64,000 nucleotides of DNA, from positions 1,302,001 through 1,366,000 of the forward strand of contig NZ_FMIB01000002.1 of assembly GCF_900091475.1 (NCBI RefSeq), given 5' to 3'. The notes under the pieces are model-generated. The model was not told where the DNA came from and did no database searches. It saw nothing but the letters and a program-made list of their open reading frames with translations. Made by a program: the position numbers and the translations under genes. How positions within the stretch are numbered: the first letter of the stretch is position 1; each line of letters starts with the position of its first letter. The DNA comes from Micromonospora chersina (GTDB taxonomy: Bacteria > Actinomycetota > Actinomycetes > Mycobacteriales > Micromonosporaceae). Positions 50,694 through 59,143 of this stretch are shown here, piece after piece.

Positions 50694-52871
50694 TCAACTC
50701 CCGAAGATCCCGAGCTCGATGCCGACCGGCCGGTACGGGTCGAGCTGCCGCTGCGCCGCCCGGAGCCGCAACGGTCGCCTGAGGTGGTGGTGCACGCCCG
50801 GCTCGGCCCGGTCCTCGCCGCCCTCGCGGATGGGCAGCGGGCAGGACCCCGCGAGGGCCGGGTACGCGGGCGAGGCCGGGTCGGTGGCCGCGTACACCGG
50901 GAGGGGGCCGGGTTCGTCGTCGGCAGGCACGCAGCGGTAGCGGCGCGGGGTGCGCGAGCCGGGGGCGACGTAGCTGAACCGCAGGCATCCGACCTGGCGG
51001 TGGGCCACCTCCACGGGCCCGTCCAGCACGCAGCTGCTGGCGTCGAGGCTGCGGACCCGGACCGCGCCCCGGACGGTGCTGCCCTCCAGGCAGGCATGCA
51101 CGCCCTCGCCCGTGAGGGCGGTCCCGCCGCCGGTGGTGGCGTCGAGGACGCTGGTGTCCACGGTGACCACCGGCACGGTGGCGGCGAGGGTGACCGCGCC
51201 GGCCACCACCCGGCTGAGCCGCAGTTGGAGGCGGCTGTTGGGCCGGCCGGCGGCGGACTCGACGCGTACCGCGCCGGTGACGGTGGCGTGCGCGATCGTG
51301 AGGTGGCCGAGCTGGCCGGGCGCGACGACCACGTCGCCCTCCACGAGCAGCCCGTCGACGACCACGCTGCTGCCGGGCTCGCCGGTGAGCCGCAGGCTGC
51401 CGCGCAGGTGCGGGCGCAGCCCGTCGGGGGCGTACCGGCCGGGGACCGGGGCCAGCACCTCGCCGTCGGGGCGGCGGCGGGTCGGCCAGGCGGCGGCCAC
51501 CAGCACCAGCCGGGTGCCGGCGGGCACGGTGACCGCGACGTCCCCCGGGTAGCTGGCGCTGTCGGCGACCGAGACGACGTAGGTGCCGCCCCGGGTGGTG
51601 CTGCCGGGGGCCGCCCAGGACGCCTCGGCCGCGGCCAGGCCGGCGGCGAGCGTAGGCACGCTGCCGACCGGGGCGGGCGTACCTGAGCAGACCTGGGTCT
51701 GGCCGGCGGCGGGCGGGGCGTCCGGAGCGTCGGCGGTGACCGGGGCGCCGGGGTCGGTGGCGAGCAGCGCCTCGTGGGCGGCGGTGCGGTCGTAGGTGCC
51801 GGCGCCGACGTCGGCGAGGCCGCCGTGGGTGTAGCGGACGAAGACCGCGTCGGGGGCGGCCGGCGCATAGACCTTCAGCCGGCCGGCCACCGGGTCGACC
51901 ATCACCTGCGGCGCCGGGCCGGGGGCCAGGTCCTCCAGGTGGCAGACCCGGATCCGGTCGGGGGTCAGGTCGGGCTGGTCGACACCGCCGACCCGCAGCC
52001 GTACGCCGAGCGGCAGCGCGGTGGCCGCCAGGGCGCCGGCCCGGGCCTGCCCGAGCAGGTCGAGCAGCCGGCGCGGGCGCAGCGGCACGGGCAGGTCCGC
52101 CTCGGTGGCCAGCCGCTCGACGGACTCCTCCCGGCGGGGCGGGGCGTACAGGGGCACGGCCCGGCCGAGCGGGTCGAAGGTCCAGTGGTCGGCGGCGGCG
52201 CGGGCGGCGGACCAGCCGCCGTTCGGGCCGGCCGGCGGATCGGCCTCGGGGGCGCCCACCTCGTACGCCTGGGTGGCGAACAGGTGCACGGCCACGTGGT
52301 CGATGCCGTAGCGGCCCCGGCGGGTGGGGATGCGGCGTACCTCGGCGGTGTGGGTGAGCGGGTCGAGGGCGCCGCGCGGCCCGGGCGGGCTGACCACGGC
52401 GGCGGCCTCGATACGGGCCGCGCCGCGCAGCGAGACGGTGGCCGGCCGGTCGGGGCGGACGTGGTTGACGTGGGTGGCGCCGACCAGCAGCGGGTGGTGC
52501 TCGACGGCGCGGGCCGGCCAGCCGGTGACGTCCCGGGCGACCTGTTCCAGCACGGCCACGGTGCCCTTGCGGCGGCGGTAGGCGACGGTGTTGGCGACCA
52601 GGGCGCGCCGGCTCACCGTGACCCCGAGGTCGGGGGGCAGCTCGGCGAGGCCGACCAGGTCGGCGAGGTACGGCACCAGCCACTCGGCGCAGGTTTCGAC
52701 GAAGAACCCGTCGTGCAGCCGGTCGAGGTCGGCCTCCAGCAGCTCCAGTTCACCGGCCACGGCGGCGAGCAGCGCGGTGAGCGGGCCGGTGCCGCCGTCG
52801 GCCTGCGCGTCGCGGGCGAGCAGGTGCACGGGGACGAGGTCGAGCAGGCGGCTCAGGGCGGGTTCGGTCAC
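50694..52871 (-). CDS. Tail protein I-like baseplate protein with C-terminal beta-helix
   Basis: A 725-residue protein starting GTG 52871, overlapping the previous stop. The N-terminal part (about 1-130) is phage-tail-I-like: LSRLLDLVPVHLLARDAQ, ELELLEADLDRLHDGFFVETCAEWLVPYLADLVGLAELPPDLG, VANTVAYRRRKGTVAVLEQVARDVTGWPARAVEH. The remainder has a beta-rich linker and, from about 450, beta-helix-like repeats (VVDGLLVEGDVVVAPGQLGHLTIAHATVTGAVRVE). It sits where P2 gene I homologues join baseplate wedge and fibre. The C-terminal extension may carry surface-binding function. Confidence 0.78.
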   Translation of the reverse strand: MTEPALSRLLDLVPVHLLARDAQADGGTGPLTALLAAVAGELELLEADLDRLHDGFFVETCAEWLVPYLADLVGLAELPPDLGVTVSRRALVANTVAYRRRKGTVAVLEQVARDVTGWPARAVEHHPLLVGATHVNHVRPDRPATVSLRGAARIEAAAVVSPPGPRGALDPLTHTAEVRRIPTRRGRYGIDHVAVHLFATQAYEVGAPEADPPAGPNGGWSAARAAADHWTFDPLGRAVPLYAPPRREESVERLATEADLPVPLRPRRLLDLLGQARAGALAATALPLGVRLRVGGVDQPDLTPDRIRVCHLEDLAPGPAPQVMVDPVAGRLKVYAPAAPDAVFVRYTHGGLADVGAGTYDRTAAHEALLATDPGAPVTADAPDAPPAAGQTQVCSGTPAPVGSVPTLAAGLAAAEASWAAPGSTTRGGTYVVSVADSASYPGDVAVTVPAGTRLVLVAAAWPTRRRPDGEVLAPVPGRYAPDGLRPHLRGSLRLTGEPGSSVVVDGLLVEGDVVVAPGQLGHLTIAHATVTGAVRVESAAGRPNSRLQLRLSRVVAGAVTLAATVPVVTVDTSVLDATTGGGTALTGEGVHACLEGSTVRGAVRVRSLDASSCVLDGPVEVAHRQVGCLRFSYVAPGSRTPRRYRCVPADDEPGPLPVYAATDPASPAYPALAGSCPLPIREGGEDRAEPGVHHHLRRPLRLRAAQRQLDPYRPVGIELGIFGS

Positions 52872-55432
52872 GACATCACCCCGATCGTCAGGTCGGTGAG
52901 GGTGAGCACCTGGGCGGGGCGCAGCGTCCCGGCGAACCGGCCGGGCAGCGCGGCCAGGAGGTCGACGGCGGCGGCGCCGGGCGGCGCGGCGAGCCGGGGC
53001 AGGGTGCAGGCGCGCACCCCGGGCACCGCGCGGACGGTGACGAGGGCCCGGGAGGCCACCACGCCGGTGGCGAAGCCCAGCGCCGGCGGCGTGTACGCGG
53101 CCGCGAGCGCGGCCCGGACGGCGGACTCCACGTCGGCGCGCGGGTACGCCGGGTCGTGCGCGAGGTCGACGTGCAGTCCGAACGGGACGGTCTCCCCCGC
53201 GAGCACGGCGAGCCGGGTGCCCGGGTCCCGGGCGGCCACCAGGGCGGCGCGCAGCGCGGCGACCAGCTCCGGCCCGGCCGGGGCGGCCCCGCCACCGGCC
53301 GCCGCGCCGAGCGCGGAGACGACGACCACCTGCTCCCGGCCGTCCCACACGTCGTCGGCGCGGGCCAGGGTGACCCCGGCGAATCCGGCCGCGAAGTCCT
53401 CGTGGTCGGCCACCGAGACCGCCCGGTCCAGGGTGCGGATCCGTAGCGGGGCGTGCGACCGGGCCGCGTCGAGCTGTTCCGGGTCGGCCCAGTCGCGGGC
53501 GGGGCCCGGGTTGGCGGCGGCCCGCACCCCGTAGGGGCGGCGGGGCAGGATGCTGAGCTGGCCGGCCCGGACCGCGCCGGCGGCGCCGACACCGACCCGG
53601 TAGGTGGCCACGACGTTCTCGACGCCGCCGGGCAGCCGGGCGCCGTGCCGGCCGTCGCCGGTGGTGACGGTGGCCAGGCCCTCGTCGTCGAGCCGTTCGG
53701 TGTGCACCCGGTCGTGCGGGCCGGCGGTGTCCAGCGCGGGCACCGGATCCCAGCGCACCCCGTCGACCCGGACCTCCAGGGTGCTGCGGGCGCCGGCGGG
53801 GCTGTCGTCGCGGACGTGGGTGAGCGGGCCGCGCCGGGTGCGCATCCGCTGGAAGGCGAGGGTGGGGTCGCCGCTGCCGAGCGGCTGGACGACGGTCTCG
53901 CCGTGGCTGGCCGGCGCGACGTTGCCGCGTACCCGCAGGCCGCGCGGGTCGTAGCTCAGGATGAGGTCGCGGTCCAGGTCGACGGTCATGGTCCGGCCGT
54001 CGGCGGCGACCGTGCAGGCCAGCACCACCGCGGTCTCGGCCAGCGGGGGCGCGGTGGCCGCCGCGACGAGCGGGTCGGCGGGCGGCCCGCCGGGCGGGAA
54101 CCCGGTCACCACGACCCGCCGGCCGGTGGGCAGTGGCGGGTCGGTGGCGGCCAGGGTGAGCCGCCGGCCGCCGACCGGCTCCACGAGGGGCCGCTCCGCC
54201 GCCGGCAGGGGCCGGGACTCGCCGCGTACGAGGGTGTCCCGCCGGCCGAAGGTGTCCAGGTTCTCGGTGATGTCGACGCGCAGCCGGGTGGTCCGGCCGC
54301 TGACCCCGAACCGGGAGCCGCCGGCCGGGTCGGCCGCCTCGACGGCGTACAGCTCGCGGTAGTCGGGGCGTTCCAGCAGCAGCCAGGAGCCGGGCACCAT
54401 CCGGGGGTGGTCGCCGTCGACCTCGACCACGTCGGCGGGGTGCGGGTTCCCGGGCGGGAACGGGTTGCCGATGTCGTCCCACTCGCCGTTGGTGATGCCG
54501 GGCGGCGGCGGGTCGTTGCCGGCGAGCAGGCCAGCCATCGGCGCGTTCCAGCCGAACAGGTTGGTGCGGGTGGCGAAGGCGTGCACCTGCACGCCCTCCT
54601 CGGCGGTCAGCGGCGTCGAGCGCCGCCAGCCGATCCGCTCGGCCAGTGCCAACCGGGTCCAGCCGGCCAGGCCGGGCGGGCCCTCCTCGACGGCCGTGAC
54701 GATGCGGAAGTCCCACCGCTCGTCGTCGCGCCGCCGGTCGGCGGCGGCCCGGCTGTGGACGGGGGTACGCCCGTAGCGGCGACGTTCGGCCCCCACCACC
54801 AGCACGCCGTCGCCGGCCCGCACGCCGAGGGCGGTGCCGCGCAGCCAGATCGCGTCGGTGGCGAAGTCGATCTCCTGCGGCCCGGCGGTGGCGCCGGGGA
54901 TCGCGTTCCACACCGCGTACGCGCGCAGGTCGGCGCCGGTCTCGAAGGTCTGCGGCAGCTCGCCCTGCCCGGGCACCGACTGCACCGGGGTACCGGCGGG
55001 CACGTCCACCTCCGGCGGTGCGCCGGGAGCGTCCTCGACGTCGAAGGCGATGTCCACGGCGGCGGCGACGCCGGGGCGGGGCTGGTAACCGATCATGCCG
55101 GCGAGGTGCCGCACCGAGGTCAGCTCGGTGGCGGTGCGCAGGTACGCCTCCTGCGCGATCCGCTCGGTGTAGAAGGAGACCACGTCGGTCATCACGGCGG
55201 CGGCGTCGAGCAGCGCCAGCATCGGATCGTCGGCGTCCTGCCCGGCCACGGCCCGCACGCCGGCCGGCAGGCCCGGGTCGGCGAGCGCGGCCCGCATCCG
55301 GGCCAGGGCGTGGCTGTGCGGGGCGACCCGCCACGCCAGGGCCGGCTGGCCGGGCGGGTTGGTCACGTCGGGCGCGGGCGGGCGCAGCGGGTCGCACCCG
55401 CATCCGCCGCCGCAGCCGCAGCCGCAGCTCAC
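52868..55432 (-). CDS. Putative baseplate assembly protein (J-like, Pvc12-type) with Cys-rich N-terminus
   Basis: An 854-residue wedge protein of the TIGR02243/gpJ class: MLALLDAAAVMTDVVSFYTERIAQEAYLRTATELTSVRHLAGMIGYQPRPGVAA (about 70-123). Typical late segments are LTHVRDDSPAGARSTLEVRVDGVRWDPVP and DRAVSVADHEDFAAGFAGVTLARADDVW. The first residues, SCGCGCGGGCGC, hold six cysteines in 12 positions, which is odd for a cytoplasmic baseplate protein. The GTG start at 55432 overlaps the preceding stop. Confidence 0.88.
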   Translation of the reverse strand: MSCGCGCGGGCGCDPLRPPAPDVTNPPGQPALAWRVAPHSHALARMRAALADPGLPAGVRAVAGQDADDPMLALLDAAAVMTDVVSFYTERIAQEAYLRTATELTSVRHLAGMIGYQPRPGVAAAVDIAFDVEDAPGAPPEVDVPAGTPVQSVPGQGELPQTFETGADLRAYAVWNAIPGATAGPQEIDFATDAIWLRGTALGVRAGDGVLVVGAERRRYGRTPVHSRAAADRRRDDERWDFRIVTAVEEGPPGLAGWTRLALAERIGWRRSTPLTAEEGVQVHAFATRTNLFGWNAPMAGLLAGNDPPPPGITNGEWDDIGNPFPPGNPHPADVVEVDGDHPRMVPGSWLLLERPDYRELYAVEAADPAGGSRFGVSGRTTRLRVDITENLDTFGRRDTLVRGESRPLPAAERPLVEPVGGRRLTLAATDPPLPTGRRVVVTGFPPGGPPADPLVAAATAPPLAETAVVLACTVAADGRTMTVDLDRDLILSYDPRGLRVRGNVAPASHGETVVQPLGSGDPTLAFQRMRTRRGPLTHVRDDSPAGARSTLEVRVDGVRWDPVPALDTAGPHDRVHTERLDDEGLATVTTGDGRHGARLPGGVENVVATYRVGVGAAGAVRAGQLSILPRRPYGVRAAANPGPARDWADPEQLDAARSHAPLRIRTLDRAVSVADHEDFAAGFAGVTLARADDVWDGREQVVVVSALGAAAGGGAAPAGPELVAALRAALVAARDPGTRLAVLAGETVPFGLHVDLAHDPAYPRADVESAVRAALAAAYTPPALGFATGVVASRALVTVRAVPGVRACTLPRLAAPPGAAAVDLLAALPGRFAGTLRPAQVLTLTDLTIGVMS

Positions 55433-57933
55433 GCGCCACCGCGCAGGTGGAAGGCGACCCGGCCGTACTCAGGGTTGCTCGGGTCGCTGTCGGCGCGCAG
55501 CACCTCGCGGGCGGCGGCGTCGATCCGGCCGCGGGCCACCTCCCCGGCGGGCGGCCGGCCGAGCCGGCGGAACCGCAGGCCGGTGGCGTCGTCGTCGGCC
55601 ACCTCGACGTAGCCGACGCCGGGCACCGCCATGACGGCGGCGACCAGGTCGGAGACGTACAGGGACTGGCCGAAGGTGAGCCGGTCGGGGTGGAAGAAGC
55701 CGAGCCGGCCGTCGGGCAGCACCCGGGTGGACAGTTCGGCGCGCAGGCGGCGTTCCACGTCGGCGGCGAGGTGGCCGTCGGCCACGCAGATCCCGAGGAC
55801 GATCTCCAGCGGCACGTGCGCGGGCGGGGCCAGCTCCACGTCGGTGCCGGCCAGCCGGCGTACGTCGAGCAGGGCGGCCACCTCGTCGGCGAGCCCGGGG
55901 TCGCCGGCCCGGCGGGCCACCGGGTCGAGGGTGACCTCCTGGGCGTACCAGGAGCCGGTCCAGCGGCGCCGGGCCACGGCGCGCTGCACGCCCGGGTTCT
56001 CCTCGGCGGCGGCGGCGTGGTCGGCGCTGGTGACCGCGCGCAGCTGGGTCCGGAACGCGTACGGGGCCAGCTCCTTCACCTCGTCGACCGACTCGGCGTC
56101 GACGCCGCCGGTGGCCGGGAGCGGGTTGCTGACGCTCACCCCGGCCGGCACCGCCCACGCCGCGGTGGGCAGCGGCAGGGTGAGCACGTCCGCGCCGACG
56201 TTGCCGGCGGTGCCGCCGCCCACCCGGGGCCACGCCGTGAGGGTGACGCCGGGCGCGGGGCGCCGACCGTTGATCCCGTCGCCGGGGCGCAGCCGCAGCA
56301 CGCCTGTGGTCTCCGGTTCGGCCACCACGTGCGGGTCCAGCCGGCCGCTGGCCAGCAGGTCCGGCACGGGCGTCCAGGTGCGGCTGCCGTCGTCGAGCAG
56401 CACGGCGGGCAGCGCGCGGCGCGGGTCGGGACGCAGCGCGGCGGCGGCGCTGCGCGCGTCCACCGCCGCGTCGGTCCAGGCGACCGGGTGCCGCCCGGTG
56501 GGCAGCCGCGGCCGGTACGCGCCGTCGTCGGGGGCCTGCGGCGGTAGCAGCCCGCGCGGGGGCAGCCCCCCGGCGTGCTCGGCGAGCGCGACGTTCGCGA
56601 GGGCCACGGCGGCCGGGGCGGCGGTGCCGTCGGCGGCACGGCGGGCCACCGGCAGCGGCACGGCCAGGGCGTCCTCGGCCGCCCAGTGCAGCTCGCGGAC
56701 AACCGTGCCGGCGGGGGCGAGCGGGTCGGCCCGGGTGACCGGGTCGCGGTCGAGCCGGACGGCGTGCCGGCGGGCCTCGTCGCCCACCACGGTCCCGGTC
56801 TCGTCGACCGGCGCCAGGACGAGCACGTCGCCGGCGCGCAGCTGCGGGTCGGCGGCGGCCGGGTGGCGCAGCCAGCCGCTGGTGGCGCCGGCCGGCAGGC
56901 AGGCGTCCGGGTCGCCCCAGGCGTGCAGGTCGAGCTGGTTGCGAGCCGGGCGCAGCGCCAGCGGGGCGAGGGTCTCGAAGACGGTGGCGCCGGCGTCCAC
57001 CGCGACCTCGACCCCGGCGTCGGGCGGCAGCGGGTCCTCGACCCCGGCGACCGGGGTACGCGCCGGCAGGGTCAGCGGCGCGGCGGTGTGCCACGCCAGC
57101 CAGGTCCGGGCCGCGCAGCCGTCGTGCATCCGGTAGTCCAGCAGCCGGGCGTGCCGGCGTACCGAGGAGCGCAGCCGGGCGGTGGCCAGGTGCGCCTCGG
57201 CGGCGATCGCGTCCTGCCGGTAGGTGAGCCGGTCCCCCACGTACGCGAACAGCTCGGCGAGGGTGACCAGCGGGTCGGCCGGGTTGCTGTCGGTCCAGCC
57301 GGGCAGCAGCACGGCGAGCCGGTCGAGCAGCCGGGTGCGCAGTCCGGCGTAGTCGCGGGCCAGGTAGTCCAGGGCGGGCGTGGTGGCGGGCACCGGAGGG
57401 CACCCGTCGTCGGGCCGGCAGTCCAGTTCGTCGGGGCAGTCGACGGCGAAGGCGAACGGGCAGGTGGACAGCGGCTCGTCGAAGCCGGCCGGGAAGCCGT
57501 CGCCGCCCGCGCCGGTGAGGGTGAGCAGGTAACTGGACCAGTCCCCGCTGGAGGAGGTGCGCACCACGAGCACCCGGGCTCGCGCGGGCGCCGGCACCGC
57601 ACCGGTCACCAGCGTCCGGTCGGCCGCGGTCACCCCCGGCGGCGGCCCGGCCGCCACCACGTTCGCCGGGTACGCCCAGAGCACCCGCACCGGGTTGACC
57701 CGCGGGTCGACGCGCACCCCGCCGAGGACGCGGACCCGGCCGGCGTCGAGGTCGGCGGGGACCGGGCCGCGCAGCAGGTGCACGAGGAGGGTGCGCTGGC
57801 GGGGCGCGCCGGGCACGTGGCCGGGGGTGCCGGGCCGGTTCGACAGCACCTCGACGTGGTCGATGCCGTCGAGGGCGCTCTCCCCCTCGACGAGCGCCCG
57901 GCGGGCCTCCCGGTCGAGCAGCGCCCCGGTCAC
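55429..57933 (-). CDS. Putative baseplate assembly protein (J-like, Pvc11-type)
   Basis: An 834-residue TIGR02243-like wedge protein. Marks are ALDYLARDYAGLRTRLLDRLAVLLPGWTDSNPADPLVTLAELFAYVGDRLTYRQDAIAAEAHLATARLRSSVRRHARLLDYRMHDGCAARTWLAW (about 185-280), LKELAPYAFRTQLRAVTSADHAAAAE-type region (about 625-650) and ADVERRLRAELSTRVLPDGRLGFFHPDRLTFGQSLYVSDLVAAVMAVPGVGYVEV near the end. GTG start 57933. With the next gene it forms the heterodimeric baseplate wedge. Confidence 0.9.
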   Translation of the reverse strand: MTGALLDREARRALVEGESALDGIDHVEVLSNRPGTPGHVPGAPRQRTLLVHLLRGPVPADLDAGRVRVLGGVRVDPRVNPVRVLWAYPANVVAAGPPPGVTAADRTLVTGAVPAPARARVLVVRTSSSGDWSSYLLTLTGAGGDGFPAGFDEPLSTCPFAFAVDCPDELDCRPDDGCPPVPATTPALDYLARDYAGLRTRLLDRLAVLLPGWTDSNPADPLVTLAELFAYVGDRLTYRQDAIAAEAHLATARLRSSVRRHARLLDYRMHDGCAARTWLAWHTAAPLTLPARTPVAGVEDPLPPDAGVEVAVDAGATVFETLAPLALRPARNQLDLHAWGDPDACLPAGATSGWLRHPAAADPQLRAGDVLVLAPVDETGTVVGDEARRHAVRLDRDPVTRADPLAPAGTVVRELHWAAEDALAVPLPVARRAADGTAAPAAVALANVALAEHAGGLPPRGLLPPQAPDDGAYRPRLPTGRHPVAWTDAAVDARSAAAALRPDPRRALPAVLLDDGSRTWTPVPDLLASGRLDPHVVAEPETTGVLRLRPGDGINGRRPAPGVTLTAWPRVGGGTAGNVGADVLTLPLPTAAWAVPAGVSVSNPLPATGGVDAESVDEVKELAPYAFRTQLRAVTSADHAAAAEENPGVQRAVARRRWTGSWYAQEVTLDPVARRAGDPGLADEVAALLDVRRLAGTDVELAPPAHVPLEIVLGICVADGHLAADVERRLRAELSTRVLPDGRLGFFHPDRLTFGQSLYVSDLVAAVMAVPGVGYVEVADDDATGLRFRRLGRPPAGEVARGRIDAAAREVLRADSDPSNPEYGRVAFHLRGGA

Positions 57934-58313
57934 GGGGTGCCGCCCACGACGGTGAGGCTGCGGCGCTCGCCGACGGTGGCCCCGGCGACCAGCGGCACGT
58001 AGCTGACGGTGACCCGCAGTTGGGCGTCGACCGCCTCGACCCGCACGTCGTCGATCTGCACGAGGTCGCCGAGCCAGCGTTGCAGGGCGCCGTGCACCAG
58101 CGCCCGGGTGGCGTGCGCCATCTCGTCGCCGGCCGGGGCGAAGACCAGCCGGTCGACGCCGCTGCCGAAGTCGGGCCGGTTGACCCGTTCCCCGGGCCGG
58201 GTGAACAGCACCGCCTCGACCAGGCCGCGCAGGTACTCCTCGTCGCCGACCAGGGCGGTGCGGCCGCGGCCGCCGACGCGCAGCGGGAAGCCGACGTGCC
58301 GGCCGGCGCTCAC
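57930..58313 (-). CDS. GPW/gp25-family baseplate protein
   Basis: A 127-residue gp25/gpW wedge protein with lysozyme-like fold but no lysozyme activity in the family. VGFPLRVGGRGRTALVGDEEYLRGLVEAVLFTRPGERVNRPDFGSGVDRLVFAPAGDEMAHATRALVHGALQRWLGDLVQIDDV covers the conserved core, including the EEPR-like PGERV...PDFG motif. GTG 58313 is the start, overlapping the previous stop. It nucleates sheath attachment to the baseplate. Confidence 0.92.
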   Translation of the reverse strand: MSAGRHVGFPLRVGGRGRTALVGDEEYLRGLVEAVLFTRPGERVNRPDFGSGVDRLVFAPAGDEMAHATRALVHGALQRWLGDLVQIDDVRVEAVDAQLRVTVSYVPLVAGATVGERRSLTVVGGTP

Positions 58314-58627
58314 GTCGCCACCGCCCGGAACTGGCTGGCGGTGACGGCGAGCGGCACCCCGGTCGGCGCGCAGGTGGCCAGGCCGGAGGCCAGCACGAGG
58401 GGCTGCCCCATCGAGCGCACCCGGACGCTGCCGACGCTCCACACGCTGGTCACGCACGGACCGCCGGAGACCGGCGGGAACGGGCACGCCGCCACCGTCC
58501 ACGGCGCGGCGAGCAGCACGGTGGACTGCCCGCCGACGCGTACCCGGGGGTTGGGCACGGTGGGCATCGCCTGGCCGCCGTGCGCGCAGATCACCACGGC
58601 GCCCTGGTGCACGAGGGGCCCGGGCAT
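58310..58627 (-). CDS. PAAR-like spike tip protein
   Basis: A 105-residue protein: PGPLVHQGAVVICAHGGQAMPTVPNPRVRVGGQSTVLLAAP, then ACPFPPVSGGPCVTSVWSVGSVRVRSMGQPLVLASG. The repeated short beta segments, the CxHGG start and a Cys/His set resemble PAAR/DUF4280 proteins that sharpen spikes. ATG 58627 overlaps the upstream stop by one base. Its neighbour is the gpV spike, as expected for a tip protein. Confidence 0.72.
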   Translation of the reverse strand: MPGPLVHQGAVVICAHGGQAMPTVPNPRVRVGGQSTVLLAAPWTVAACPFPPVSGGPCVTSVWSVGSVRVRSMGQPLVLASGLATCAPTGVPLAVTASQFRAVAT

Positions 58628-59124
58628 CACATCACCTCCAGCGCGCCGTCGTTGACCGAGACCCGCACGCCGTCGAGGACCACCTTGGTGGCGCCCGTGG
58701 ACAGCTCGATCCCGCCCGGGCCCAGCACCACCTTGAGCGGGATCAGCACGGCCGGCGGCCCCACCTCGATGGTCAGGCCGCCCATCATGGGCAGGTCGCT
58801 GACCGTGACGCTCACCGAGTCGGACTGGAACACCCGCTGCTGCGGCAGCCCGGGCGCGGGCGACTCGCCGATCTGCCAGTAGCAGCCCAGTAGGACGGGG
58901 TAGTCGGGGTTGCCGCCCTCGAACGCCACCCAGGCGGCGGCGCCCACCGGCGGCAGGTTGAACCCGCCGACGCCGTTGCCGGCGTAGGGCACGCACGGCT
59001 CGGCCCAGGCCAGCCGGCCGTCGCCGAGCACCTTCGGGACGGAGACCTGCACCCGCCCGCGCAGCATCGGGTCCAGGTTCTGCTCCACCTTTCCCCGGTA
59101 GACGCCGAAGAACTGCCGGGTCAT
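58627..59124 (-). CDS. Baseplate spike protein (gpV/VgrG OB-fold-type, Pvc8-like)
   Basis: A 165-residue spike: RQFFGVYRGKVEQNLDPMLRGRVQVSVPKVLGDGRLAWAEPCVPYAGNGVGGFNLPPVGAAAWVAFEGGNPDYPVLLGCYW is the OB-fold signature of phage baseplate assembly protein V/VgrG. It is followed by a short beta-rich stalk. It sits between the hub (gpD-like) gene and the tip gene, matching the order in known CIS clusters. Confidence 0.9.
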   Translation of the reverse strand: MTRQFFGVYRGKVEQNLDPMLRGRVQVSVPKVLGDGRLAWAEPCVPYAGNGVGGFNLPPVGAAAWVAFEGGNPDYPVLLGCYWQIGESPAPGLPQQRVFQSDSVSVTVSDLPMMGGLTIEVGPPAVLIPLKVVLGPGGIELSTGATKVVLDGVRVSVNDGALEVM

Positions 59125-59143
59125 CGCCGCTCCTCCCGGGTGG

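Noticed and set aside
43446..50782. Very long plus-strand open frames (over 900 and over 1400 codons) opposite the DUF4157 and beta-helix genes
   Set aside because: They are antisense shadows of GC-rich coding DNA: composition is Gly/Arg/Gln/Val-biased without domains, and the minus-strand frames carry clear family motifs and coupled starts.
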